From positions 1 to 11,981 of the forward strand of contig JAFLCF010000137.1 of NCBI GenBank assembly GCA_017303735.1: 11,981 bases of DNA, written 5' to 3'. Under the pieces are notes generated by a model that was not told where the DNA came from, searched no databases, and worked only from the letters and a program-made list of their open reading frames with translations. Position numbers and translations under genes: made by a program. Numbering within the stretch: the stretch's first letter is position 1; every line of letters starts with the position of its first letter. This DNA comes from Anaerolineae bacterium (GTDB lineage Bacteria; Chloroflexota; Anaerolineae; Anaerolineales; Villigracilaceae). Below are positions 1 through 6,487 of the stretch, piece by piece.

Positions 1-1084
1 ATTTTGAAAATGGACTATCTGGGTCGAGACTGATGAAAGTAGAAGCGCCCACCACAATGAGTGGGGCGGTTTCACCAAGAGCGCGGGATAAAGCAAGGAT
101 GCTGCCGGTCATGATACCGGGCAGGGCGTTTGGCAATACGTGATGCCAGATGGTCTGCCAACGCGTCGCGCCTACGCCGAAAGCTGCTTGCCGTAAAGAA
201 TCTGGTACGGCTTTGATGGCTTCCTGCGCATTGATGATAATGAGCGGCAGGACGAGGATGCCCATCGTCAGCCCAGCGGAGAGGATGGTGCGTCCGTTCG
301 AGTCGGTCACACCGAACATGGCTCCACTGGTAAATGACTCCATCACGCGGACAAAGACCGCCAGCCCGAGCATCCCATAAACAATGCTGGGGACACCAGC
401 CAGGTTGTTGATGTTGGTTTGAATAATGGAGGTAAACCAGTTCTTGGGAGCGTATTCCTGAAGGTAAATGGCAGCGCCTGTTCCAATGGGCAAGGCGAAG
501 GCAATGGCAATGCCTACCAACCACAGCGAGCCAAGAATGGCAGTGCGAACCCCGGCAAACTCGGCACGCGAAGACATGGGCGAGCTAAGAAATTGCGGGG
601 TCAGCCATGAGCGGAATTCAAGGACAGCGTCTGGGTATTTCTCTGCTACTTCTGCTTGAATTTCGGCACTTTTGGCGAGTGACTCGGTCATGCTCCAGGT
701 TTGTTTGGTGTCTAACCGTACCAAGCGTTCAAAGAAGAGAGTTAATAAGTCAGATTGAGAGCGGGTATCCATTGCCTGCTCTTCATCCAGTTTGTTGTAT
801 GCGCCTTTTGAAAGATTATCTTTGAGGATGACCAGCAGTTCTTCCTTGGTCAATTCATTGGGCGGGGTGGCGGTAAATTCGCTGGGTGCATTTTTATATT
901 CATAGGCAATGTACCCAAAGGCACCGTCTATTACGTTGTAGATCAATGCCATCAGCACAACGATGGCAATCAATAGAGAGCCAAGGAAGAGTGACTGCCA
1001 GACTGTGGCAGTCAGATAGCGTTTGCGCAATGTTGAATAGAAGGCATCGCCTTGCGGGTAGGGGAGGTTATTGGGCGTGTTCAT
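1..1084 (-). CDS. pstA: phosphate ABC transporter permease PstA (3' end off the window)
   Basis: Inner-membrane permease subunit that pairs with PstC to move phosphate delivered by PstS, powered by PstB. Reading from the ATG at 1084 the frame is open for 361 codons to the window edge. TM1 is about residues 28-52. The ABC permease core starts near residue 178 and contains the EAA loop at about 288-323 (EAIKAVPDSLRQAAFGVGAT, then LPNALPG), followed by SRALGETAP. The start codon overlaps the pstC stop (ATGA, 4 bases), so translation is probably coupled. Between TM1 and the core lies a hydrophilic, Glu/Lys-rich stretch of about 125 residues, clearly longer than in E. coli PstA, that should face the extracytoplasmic side. 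The missing 3' end should be short. Family assignment is firm. Confidence 0.93.
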   Translation of the reverse strand, partial: MNTPNNLPYPQGDAFYSTLRKRYLTATVWQSLFLGSLLIAIVVLMALIYNVIDGAFGYIAYEYKNAPSEFTATPPNELTKEELLVILKDNLSKGAYNKLDEEQAMDTRSQSDLLTLFFERLVRLDTKQTWSMTESLAKSAEIQAEVAEKYPDAVLEFRSWLTPQFLSSPMSSRAEFAGVRTAILGSLWLVGIAIAFALPIGTGAAIYLQEYAPKNWFTSIIQTNINNLAGVPSIVYGMLGLAVFVRVMESFTSGAMFGVTDSNGRTILSAGLTMGILVLPLIIINAQEAIKAVPDSLRQAAFGVGATRWQTIWHHVLPNALPGIMTGSILALSRALGETAPLIVVGASTFISLDPDSPFSK

Positions 1085-2031
1085 TCGTATTGCTCCCGGA
1101 ATTTATTGACCACCCATTGGCTGAACAAATTCAAAACGAGGGTTACCAGAAAAAGCATCAATGCGATGGCAAAGAGGCTGTTATAGTCAATGGAGTTATA
1201 GGATAGGTCGCCGCCACTGATGCGGGCGATGTGCCCGGTCATGGTTTCGGCAGCTTCGAGCGGATTGAAGGAGAAGTTGGGTCCGGCTCCGGCAGCCACG
1301 GCAACGATCATAGTCTCGCCGACAGCGCGTGAGATGCCGATGATGACCGCCGCGCCAATCCCCGATAAGGCGGCTGGCAGCACCACCTGCAAACTGGTTT
1401 CTAATTTAGTGGCGCCCATGGCGTACGCTCCCTCACGCAGTGCGCGTGGAACAGCGCTGAGCGCATCTTCGCTCATCGAGGAGATTAACGGTAGGATCAT
1501 GATGCCCATCACCAAACCGGCAGAGAGCATGTTGTATACAGACAGATCTTCACCCAAAAAAGATTTCAAGATGGGTGTCACAAAAAGCAGGGCAAAATAC
1601 CCATACACCACAGTGGGAATGCCCGCCAGAATTTCAAGGATGGGTTTGAGAATGGAACGCAAGCGCGGAGAGGCATATTCACTCAGATAAATGGCAGAGG
1701 CAAGCCCCAGCGGCAAAGAAATGAGCATGGCAATCCCGCTGGTTGTCAACGTGGCAGAGACGAGCGCCCAAATGCCATATTGCCCAATGCCCGGCTGCCA
1801 TTTGGTCGTGCCAAAGAATTTACCCAGGGTTACATCGGGGTCGTTGAAGAACAGCATGGCTTCCTTGCCCAGTTCGTACACAATCGCAATGGTTACAAAG
1901 ATGGAAAGGATGCCCGCGAAGAACAGCAAACCTTGAATAATACTTTCGCTGATCCTCAACTTTTTCTTAAGGTCGAAGTGACGAAAATTTTGAGCTTCAA
2001 GGGGTTTCAGGTGAATGGCTTCTTCTTTCAT
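1081..2031 (-). CDS. pstC: phosphate ABC transporter permease PstC
   Basis: Inner-membrane permease partner of PstA in high-affinity phosphate uptake. It is 316 residues, the usual PstC size. A cytoplasmic N-terminus of about 30 residues precedes TM1 (about 33-53). The permease core has the segment LEILAGIPTVVYGYFAL and an EAA loop (EDALSAVPRALREGAYAMGAT, LPAALSG), followed by ISRAVGETM, all typical of PstC. The ATG at 2031 has a purine-rich ribosome site, AAAGAGAG, at 2037-2044. It lies 70 bases downstream of pstS, separated by a 9-bp hairpin, and overlaps pstA by 4 bases. It is co-transcribed with both. Confidence 0.95.
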   Translation of the reverse strand: MKEEAIHLKPLEAQNFRHFDLKKKLRISESIIQGLLFFAGILSIFVTIAIVYELGKEAMLFFNDPDVTLGKFFGTTKWQPGIGQYGIWALVSATLTTSGIAMLISLPLGLASAIYLSEYASPRLRSILKPILEILAGIPTVVYGYFALLFVTPILKSFLGEDLSVYNMLSAGLVMGIMILPLISSMSEDALSAVPRALREGAYAMGATKLETSLQVVLPAALSGIGAAVIIGISRAVGETMIVAVAAGAGPNFSFNPLEAAETMTGHIARISGGDLSYNSIDYNSLFAIALMLFLVTLVLNLFSQWVVNKFREQYE

Positions 2032-2055
2032 GCAGACTCTCTTTACAGCACAAAT

Positions 2056-2084
2056 GGGCTGGTCCCATTTTCAGAGACCAGCCC
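2056..2084 (-). terminator. intergenic hairpin between pstS and pstC (attenuator or mRNA stabiliser)
   Basis: A perfect 9-bp GC-rich stem, GGGCTGGTC (2056-2064) with GACCAGCCC (2076-2084), and an 11-base loop. On the minus strand it is followed by ATTTGTGCTG, which is not a real U-tract, so full termination is unlikely. Hairpins in this position commonly give more of the binding protein than of the permeases, by partial termination or by protecting the upstream mRNA from 3' exonucleases. That role is inferred here. Confidence 0.6.
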
Positions 2085-2101
2085 TCTTGTATTCAATTCA
2101 A

Positions 2102-3175
2102 TTATTTACCAACCGCGGACATCCAAGCAGCCATGGAGGCATCGAGGTCAGCAGCGGGGGCAGGGAAGTAACCGACATCGGTGATGTTGTCATTGACGTT
2201 GGTCAGGTAGAAGTAGATGAAAGCAGCAACCTGCGGTTTTTCCTGCAAGATGGTGGCATCGGAGTAGATGAAGAGCGGGCGAGCGAGCGGGTACTCACCG
2301 GCATCCACAGAAGCCTGGTTGGGCTCAACACCTTCGATGGCGAGGGCTTTCAGAGCACCCTGGTTCTCAACGAAGTAGGCAAAGCCAAAGTAACCAATAG
2401 CGTAGGGGCTGCCTTCAACACCCTGAACGAGGACGTTGTCGTCTTCAGAGAACTGAGCGCCTTCAACACCGAGGAGGGCTTCTTCACCGAGTTTGGTGTC
2501 AGCCTTGCCGTCCGCATTGAGGGTGAGCGGAGCGACCACAGCTTCAACGAAGTAATCGAAGGTGCCGGAGTCAGCGCCGGGGGAGTAGACCTGAATGGCT
2601 TCGGCGGGGAAGGAAGCATCGACCTGATCCCAAGTGGTGAATTCGCCGGTGTAGATCTTGCCAAGTTGTTCCTTGGTAAGGGAGGTGACGAAGTCATTGC
2701 TGGAGCTTACGACCACAGCGAGGGCATCGGTACCGACACGGAACTCAATGGGAGTGCGACCGATGGCGGCGCAGGATTCCACTTCAGAGTCCTTGATGGC
2801 GCGGGAGGCATTGGCGATGTCAGATTCACCGGCAACGCAGAAGCGTTCGAAGCCAGCGCCAGAGCCGATGGAGTCGACGGTGACAGAACCGGCGAAGCCT
2901 TCATCCTGGAACAATTCAGCCATGCGCTCAGAGAGCGGGAAGACGGTGGAGGAACCAGCGGTTACTACATCACCTTCAACAGCGTCGGGAGCATACATCG
3001 CCATTGGGTCTTCTTCGGTTGGAGCCGCAGTGGGTTCTTCAGTTGCAGCTTCGGTAGCAGGTGCTTCCGTCGCAGCTTCAGTAGCAGGTGCTTCCGTTGC
3101 AGGCGCACCACAGGCGGCGAGCACCAGGCTCAAAGCCACCATCAAGAAAAGGGACACACGAAAGATTTTGGACAT
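2102..3175 (-). CDS. pstS: phosphate-binding lipoprotein PstS
   Basis: Membrane-anchored extracytoplasmic receptor that hands phosphate to PstC/PstA. It is 357 residues. The signal peptide ends in a lipobox, L19-A-A-C22, so Cys22 should be lipidated. Residues 24-55 form a low-complexity Ala/Thr/Glu/Pro linker, partly from a 27-bp tandem duplication. Phosphate-binding motifs follow: AGSSTVFPLSE (73-83), GSGAGFERF (104-112), ANASRAIKDSE (121-131) and SPGADSGTFDYF (198-209). The ATG at 3175 has an AGGAGA ribosome site at 3186-3191, 10 bases away. It is the first gene of pstSCA, preceded by an array of TTAANN hexamers. Long antisense ORFs across it are composition shadows. Confidence 0.95.
   Translation of the reverse strand: MSKIFRVSLFLMVALSLVLAACGAPATEAPATEAATEAPATEAATEEPTAAPTEEDPMAMYAPDAVEGDVVTAGSSTVFPLSERMAELFQDEGFAGSVTVDSIGSGAGFERFCVAGESDIANASRAIKDSEVESCAAIGRTPIEFRVGTDALAVVVSSSNDFVTSLTKEQLGKIYTGEFTTWDQVDASFPAEAIQVYSPGADSGTFDYFVEAVVAPLTLNADGKADTKLGEEALLGVEGAQFSEDDNVLVQGVEGSPYAIGYFGFAYFVENQGALKALAIEGVEPNQASVDAGEYPLARPLFIYSDATILQEKPQVAAFIYFYLTNVNDNITDVGYFPAPAADLDASMAAWMSAVGK
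3045..3098 (-). repeat. 27-bp tandem duplication in the PstS linker
   Basis: Two head-to-tail 27-base units (3045-3071 and 3072-3098) differ at two positions. Each encodes nine residues of the TEAPATEAA type in the flexible linker after the lipidated cysteine. The repeat is in frame, so copy-number change would only lengthen or shorten the tether. Confidence 0.85.
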
Positions 3176-3211
3176 TTCTCTAATTTCTCCTATTTTTTTT
3201 ATACGCTGGTG

Positions 3212-3267
3212 ATGTTATCAACCGCCTCTTAAGGTCAATGGAAGGATGGGTTAACAGTTTGTTAAGA
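3212..3267 (-). promoter_or_regulatory. putative Pho-box array and promoter of pstSCA
   Basis: On the plus strand there are hexamers TTAAGG (3229-3234), TTAACA (3251-3256) and TTAAGA (3262-3267), at offsets 0, +22 and +33, i.e. on an 11-bp grid. Eleven bases downstream in the pst direction is TAACAT (3212-3217 complement), a 4/6 match to a -10 box. An overlapping alternative is GATAAC. The hexamers resemble the TTAACA direct repeats bound by Bacillus PhoP. Phosphate control of pst is well established; that these are the binding sites is inferred. No conventional -35 is visible, as expected of an activator-dependent promoter. Confidence 0.6.
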
Positions 3268-3270
3268 ACG

Positions 3271-3348
3271 ACGGTGGACGATGGAGGGCAGACGATGGAA
3301 AAAACGGGCTCTTCCATCGTCAATCGTCCACGGTCCATCGTCCTCAGT
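3271..3348. repeat. heptanucleotide repeats arranged as an inverted repeat upstream of manA
   Basis: Four heptamers of the ACGATGG type (3271-3298) are followed by a 15-base centre and five heptamers of the complementary CCATCGT type (3314-3348). The inner arms, 3291-3300 and 3312-3321, are a perfect 10-bp inverted repeat, and the outer heptamers pair imperfectly. This should form a long hairpin in DNA or RNA. It resembles the short tandemly repeated heptamers known from cyanobacterial genomes. It lies between pstS and manA; its function is unknown. Confidence 0.75.
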
Positions 3349-3360
3349 TACAATTACCCT
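3349..3360 (+). promoter_or_regulatory. -10 element for a probably leaderless manA transcript
   Basis: TACAAT (3349-3354) matches the -10 consensus at five of six positions and ends six bases before the ATG at 3361. Transcription would start at or next to the A of the start codon. No Shine-Dalgarno sequence is present, which agrees with a leaderless mRNA. No -35 is recognisable, because that position lies inside the heptamer repeats. Confidence 0.45.
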
Positions 3361-4308
3361 ATGAACAAAATCCCCTTCTCCCTGGCTCCCGAATATCGTG
3401 ACTATGTGTGGGGTGGATCAAAACTCCGCCCGGATGTCGTTCCCACCGCTGAGGCGTGGATCATCTTCGCAGGCAACCGCATCACTACCGGACCGTATGC
3501 CGGGCGCAGCCTCTCAGACCTTGCTCTTGAATTTGGCATTGACTTGCTCGGTTCAAAAGCTGTCGCGCAGACGGGAAAGCGCTTCCCTGTCTTGGTGAAG
3601 ATTTTGGATTGTGCGCAATGGCTCTCGTTACAAGTCCACCCGAATGATGAGCAGGCACAAAGGTTGGAAGGTGAAGGCATGTTCGGCAAGACCGAAGCCT
3701 GGCATGTGCTCGAAGCCGAACCGAACGCCGAGTTGATCGCGGGCATCAAGCCGAATGTCTCTGCCGAACAATTGACAGCAGCCATTCAAAGCAAAAGTGA
3801 AAAGACCTTGGAGTTGGTGGAAAAAGTGAAAGTTGTTCCGGGCGATACCTTGTTCATGAATCCGGGCACCGTCCACGCATTGGGACCGGGTATGTTGATC
3901 TACGAAATTCAACAAACGTCAGACATCACCTATCGCGTGTACGATTGGGGACGACCCGAAACCGAAACGCGCAAATTGCATATTGAAAAATCGGTGGCAG
4001 TGTCAAACCCCAACCTGGCATCGTTGCCGATCAAACCGCCGCAGATGGAAGATGGCGAAGTGACCACACTGACGCAATGTCAATATTTTCAATTGGATGA
4101 GATTCGTGCTGAGAAGAAAACCGTCCGCTTGGAGACGAGGGGCGAATCCTTTCACGGTTTGACCGTGATCGAGGGGCAGGTCCAAGTATCGGCGGAGGGT
4201 GAGGCGTTTGTCCTCAATAAGTTCGACACGTTGTTGATCCCCGCATGTTGTGAGTCGTATCAAATCGCACCGCTACAAAAGAGTCGAGTTCTAAAAGCCA
4301 GTGTATAA
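3361..4308 (+). CDS. manA: class I mannose-6-phosphate isomerase
   Basis: Cytoplasmic zinc enzyme interconverting mannose 6-phosphate and fructose 6-phosphate, supplying mannose for GDP-mannose and glycans. It is 315 residues, the length of the short bacterial cupin-type form (Bacillus ManA style). Visible motifs are LQVHPND (90-96, His93 zinc ligand), GKTEAWHVL (109-117, Glu112), NPGTVHALGPG (167-177, His172) and EIQQTSDITYRVYDWGR (182-198). The ATG at 3361 was chosen because homology begins there. The 41 codons available upstream run through the heptamer repeats and have no ribosome site. It is divergent from pstS and convergent with surE. Nothing visible ties it to phosphate control. Confidence 0.93.
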   Translation: MNKIPFSLAPEYRDYVWGGSKLRPDVVPTAEAWIIFAGNRITTGPYAGRSLSDLALEFGIDLLGSKAVAQTGKRFPVLVKILDCAQWLSLQVHPNDEQAQRLEGEGMFGKTEAWHVLEAEPNAELIAGIKPNVSAEQLTAAIQSKSEKTLELVEKVKVVPGDTLFMNPGTVHALGPGMLIYEIQQTSDITYRVYDWGRPETETRKLHIEKSVAVSNPNLASLPIKPPQMEDGEVTTLTQCQYFQLDEIRAEKKTVRLETRGESFHGLTVIEGQVQVSAEGEAFVLNKFDTLLIPACCESYQIAPLQKSRVLKASV

Positions 4309-4453
4309 CCCCGAAGGGGTGTAATGATTATAGAACTAGGATAATCGAAATAAAAATCCCGAAGGGATGACATAGACATTCAAAGCTATGCCACCCCTTC
4401 GGGGTTGGTTCTTAAGACCTGCGAAAGCTAGAATCATTTGACCCCTTCGGGGT
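4308..4453. repeat. cluster of four REP-like palindromes between manA and surE
   Basis: Four copies of a 13-base palindrome, ACCCCGAAGGGGT or a close variant, start at 4308, 4356, 4393 and 4441. Flanks are also conserved: copies 1 and 4 are followed or preceded by AATGATTATAG / CTAGAATCATT, and copies 2 and 3 by GACATAG / CTATGCC. Copies 1 and 2 face right; 3 and 4 face left. The cluster is therefore a nested inverted repeat that can fold as one long cruciform. The first copy begins on the last base of the manA stop codon. The form recalls REP/BIME elements between convergent genes. No transposase is nearby. Confidence 0.75.
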
Positions 4454-4460
4454 CATTTTT
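4439..4460 (+). terminator. rho-independent terminator of manA
   Basis: TGACCCC-TTC-GGGGTCA (4439-4455) forms a 7-bp stem, followed on the plus strand by TTTTTATTT. It is the fourth copy of the local palindrome family, put to use as a terminator. On the minus strand no U-tract follows, so it may not stop surE transcription by itself. The U-tract overlaps the surE stop codon. Confidence 0.65.
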
Positions 4461-5232
4461 ATTTCCATTCCCACGTGCTGACGTCGGATAGCGCACGATA
4501 GGCAGTGAGGTCGAGTTGCAGCGGGCTGACCGAGATGTAACCTTCAGATAACGCGCCAACGTCGGTGCCGGATTCGGGCACGCCGGTGGGGGCGTCGCCG
4601 CCGATCCAATAATAGGGGCGGTTGCGCGGGTCGATGCGTTCGTCGAGGCGGCTGTGATAGACGCGCAGTCCCTGACGGGTAACGCGAAAGCCTTTGAGTT
4701 CCTCTTTTTTTAGATCGGGAATATTGACATTGAGCAAGGTATCTTCGGGCAAGCCGTGGGCAAAGACATTTTCAACGGCAACACGGGCGGCAAAGGTAGA
4801 TGCGGAGTAATCAATCGGTCCGATATGCCCTTCATGCAGTTCAAGTGAAACTGCCACACCCGGCACGCCCGTGATCACAGCTTCCATGGCGGCGGTGACG
4901 GTGCCCGAGTAGGTTACATCGTGACCGAGGTTTGCTCCGGCGTTAATACCTGAAACGACGAGATCGAATTTTTCTTTAAAGTAGCCGAGCAATGCAAGCG
5001 CCACACAATCACTGGGGGCGCCGTCGCTGGCGAAAGCTTGCGAGCCATCTTCAAGCCGGAACTCGCGCACACGCAAGGCACGATCTAATGTTTTGACGTG
5101 ACCGCCGCCAGACCAGTTGCGGTCTGGCGCGAGGATGGTCACATCACCGAGGTCTCGCATTTCTTTGGCGAGGGCAAGCAAGCCGGGGGCGAGTACGCCG
5201 TCGTCGTTGGTGACTAGGATTCGTTTGGTCAT
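4459..5232 (-). CDS. surE: 5'/3'-nucleotidase SurE
   Basis: Metal-dependent phosphatase that removes phosphate from nucleoside monophosphates. E. coli SurE also degrades short-chain polyphosphate, which would suit this neighbourhood. It is 257 residues, normal for the family. The metal-binding residues expected from SurE structures are present: Asp10 and Asp11 in VTNDDG, Ser41 in RNWSGG and Asn97 in SGINAGANLGHDVTYSGT. The ATG at 5232 is chosen because the family N-terminus (MTKRILVTNDDG) begins there and AAGGAAA lies about 7 bases upstream. An in-frame extension to 5289 has no homology. A hairpin separates it from the PHP gene upstream, so it is probably its own transcription unit. Confidence 0.95.
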   Translation of the reverse strand: MTKRILVTNDDGVLAPGLLALAKEMRDLGDVTILAPDRNWSGGGHVKTLDRALRVREFRLEDGSQAFASDGAPSDCVALALLGYFKEKFDLVVSGINAGANLGHDVTYSGTVTAAMEAVITGVPGVAVSLELHEGHIGPIDYSASTFAARVAVENVFAHGLPEDTLLNVNIPDLKKEELKGFRVTRQGLRVYHSRLDERIDPRNRPYYWIGGDAPTGVPESGTDVGALSEGYISVSPLQLDLTAYRALSDVSTWEWK

Positions 5233-5286
5233 GGTAGTTTCCTTGATGATTCTGTGATTTCTTTGATGAAAACTTGGGGGAGAAAA

Positions 5287-5325
5287 CATCCCACAGGCTT
5301 CCTTACTAGGGAAGTTTGTGGGATG
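5287..5325 (-). terminator. long hairpin between the PHP gene and surE, probable terminator
   Basis: CATCCCACA (5287-5295) pairs with TGTGGGATG (5317-5325), and CTTCC (5298-5302) with GGAAG (5310-5314). In minus-strand RNA the loop is followed by UUUUCU, so it can act as a terminator for the PHP gene, which ends 45 bases earlier. In plus-strand RNA the two intervening positions become G-U pairs, giving an unbroken 16-bp stem. Confidence 0.6.
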
Positions 5326-5369
5326 AGTGTACTGTTACCTCATTAAAATTGGCAGGCAAAAACGAAAGG

Positions 5370-6104
5370 TTAGGCTTGAGCCTGAGTTTGTGATTGAACT
5401 TGTGAGACGAGAGAAATCCGGGCAAAAGCGCTTTCGAGATAGCGGAAGCCCCAACTCCCTAATACACGGATGGCGCTCCATTCATTCATTTTGCGAACTT
5501 GTGTGGTTCGTTCACGGATGGAGAGGAGGAGGTCGGCTGCAGTTGTGCCAGGAAATTCAGTTGCGCCGAAACCCAGGGTGTCGATGGTATGCGCATCACT
5601 ATTTCCAATATGGGCAATCGGCAGTGTGTTGGCAAATATTTCTGCATAATGATTGCTCAAGCGATCGATCGCAGAACCGTTATAGGTCTCAATGCCGATT
5701 AGTGTGGGTCCGGCAAGTGGGTGTTTCAACGCCTTGAGGATCGAGTAGGGGGTCAGGCTTTTCATGCCCATGCCGCCTGCCATGGGGTGTGCGGCAATTG
5801 CCACCCCGCCCTGGTCTTTTACACGTAACAGGGTTTCGATTAGTGAAAGCCCTGGTTGAATTTTTTCGTGAATAAAGAGCGCCAGCAAGTCGCCTTCGGC
5901 GGTGGTGATCTCACTTCCGGGGATCACTTCCACGCCGTAGTGTGAGGCGAGTTTCACCCCTTCGAGTGCGCCTGCGATCTCGTCATGGTCGGTGATGGCG
6001 ATGACGTTCAATCCGATCTCTTTGGCGCGGCGTAAAACAGCCGAGACGGTGGCGGTGCCATCGTAGCTGTAGATCGTGTGTAAGTGTAAGTCTGCAAGTC
6101 CCAT
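5370..6104 (-). CDS. PHP-domain metal-dependent phosphoesterase
   Basis: Cytoplasmic phosphoesterase of the polymerase-and-histidinol-phosphatase superfamily, 244 residues. Metal-site motifs appear in order: DLHLHT (5-10) with D15, TDHDE (38-42), SEI (64-66), AAHP (104-107) and NSDAH (168-172). This is the compact form related to the 3',5'-nucleoside bisphosphate phosphatase / 5'-3' RNase YciV (RNase AM), but the substrate cannot be read from sequence. The tail after 232 is Gln/Ser/Ala-rich and probably disordered. The ATG at 6104 has GGAG six bases upstream; a TTG four codons earlier is less likely. The upstream region holds a phased TTAANN pair and a TACACT -10, suggesting Pho control with a leader of about 135 bases. 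Confidence 0.88.
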   Translation of the reverse strand: MGLADLHLHTIYSYDGTATVSAVLRRAKEIGLNVIAITDHDEIAGALEGVKLASHYGVEVIPGSEITTAEGDLLALFIHEKIQPGLSLIETLLRVKDQGGVAIAAHPMAGGMGMKSLTPYSILKALKHPLAGPTLIGIETYNGSAIDRLSNHYAEIFANTLPIAHIGNSDAHTIDTLGFGATEFPGTTAADLLLSIRERTTQVRKMNEWSAIRVLGSWGFRYLESAFARISLVSQVQSQTQAQA

Positions 6105-6245
6105 TGTGTGCTCCAATTTCTTATCAGGTTAGACCGCGCAGAACGCGGAAAGTTTCATAAAAGTGGAATGATGGCGACAATCACGCTGGGATGGGCTTGC
6201 CCAGATGCCAGTGAGTTCGCGACTGCCCGCCTCATTCATGCCAAT

Positions 6246-6301
6246 AGTGTATCTGGGGGGTGTTAATAAAGTTTGAAATTTCTGTGCAGGTTCTGTTAAC
6301 G
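6246..6301 (-). promoter_or_regulatory. putative Pho-box pair and promoter of the PHP gene
   Basis: TTAATA (6263-6268) and TTAACG (6296-6301) on the plus strand are exactly 33 bases apart, the same 0/+33 positions as in the pstS array. Exactly 11 bases downstream in the minus direction is TACACT (6246-6251 complement), the same -10-like hexamer at the same distance as before the glycosyltransferase. The +11 and +22 positions do not match the hexamer, so this array is weaker than the others. Confidence 0.45.
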
Positions 6302-6304
6302 ATT

Positions 6305-6331
6305 CCACCCGCCCTGAAGGGGGGCGGGTGG
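6305..6331 (-). terminator. GC-rich hairpin downstream of the possible small ORF
   Basis: A perfect 10-bp stem, CCACCCGCCC (6305-6314) with GGGCGGGTGG (6322-6331), and a 7-base loop. It begins 40 bases past the stop of the small minus-strand ORF. No U-tract follows on either strand, so it is at best a non-canonical terminator or an mRNA-stabilising stem. Confidence 0.45.
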
Positions 6332-6370
6332 CGAAGGAAGGAGGAGAAGAACGAAAAAGAACTACGCGCG

Positions 6371-6469
6371 CTATTGTCTGTTTAAGAATTCACGGCGTTT
6401 GCGAGAAGCGTCTACTGAGAAGACGGTCAGCAAGGATATGAATAAGAAGCCAGCGAAGTACGTTTCCAT
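6371..6469 (-). CDS. possible 32-residue single-pass membrane protein
   Basis: ATG at 6469 to TAG at 6371, 32 residues. Residues 4-19 are strongly hydrophobic (YFAGFLFISLLTVFSV), then Asp20, then a basic stretch, Arg23-Lys-Arg-Arg26, and a polar end. This is the layout of a small single-span protein with its C-terminus in the cytoplasm by the positive-inside rule. I recognise no family. Support comes from context: it sits directly downstream of three TTAANN-type hexamers spaced exactly 11 bp and is followed by a GC hairpin. Against it, there is no good ribosome site, although an AACACT -10 would give only about 10 bases of leader. It could instead be chance, or the transcript may be a small RNA. 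Confidence 0.4.
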   Translation of the reverse strand: METYFAGFLFISLLTVFSVDASRKRREFLNRQ

Positions 6470-6487
6470 GCTTGTATCTTACAACAG

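Larger units (their letters stand above)
6105..6370. other. leader and intergenic region upstream of the PHP gene
   Basis: From left to right it holds the PHP ribosome site and a small hairpin, CCGCG/CGCGG (6134-6148). Next are two short overlapping ORFs on opposite strands that I do not accept as genes (6129-6239 minus; 6168-6266 plus). Then come a phased promoter array (6246-6301), a 10-bp GC hairpin (6305-6331) and a purine-rich stretch (about 6332-6360). I see no tRNA, riboswitch or larger gene here. Confidence 0.6.

Noticed and set aside
72..524. 150-codon minus-strand ORF inside pstA
   Set aside because: The true pstA frame is open across the entire stretch with permease motifs; this Cys/His/Arg-rich translation is an out-of-frame shadow.
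2015..3232. 405-codon plus-strand ORF antisense to pstS
   Set aside because: It lies opposite a clear PstS lipoprotein with a signal peptide, lipobox and phosphate-binding motifs. Its Gly/Asp/Ser-rich translation is the usual shadow of an Ala/Thr/Pro-rich gene, and it has no recognisable domain.
4308..4453. Insertion-sequence remnant
   Set aside because: There is no transposase fragment or obvious target-site duplication. The palindromes are better described as REP-like units.
6168..6266. 32-codon plus-strand ORF overlapping the PHP leader
   Set aside because: No membrane span, no recognisable motif and a poor ribosome site. It runs antisense to the predicted promoter and ends within the hexamer at 6263.
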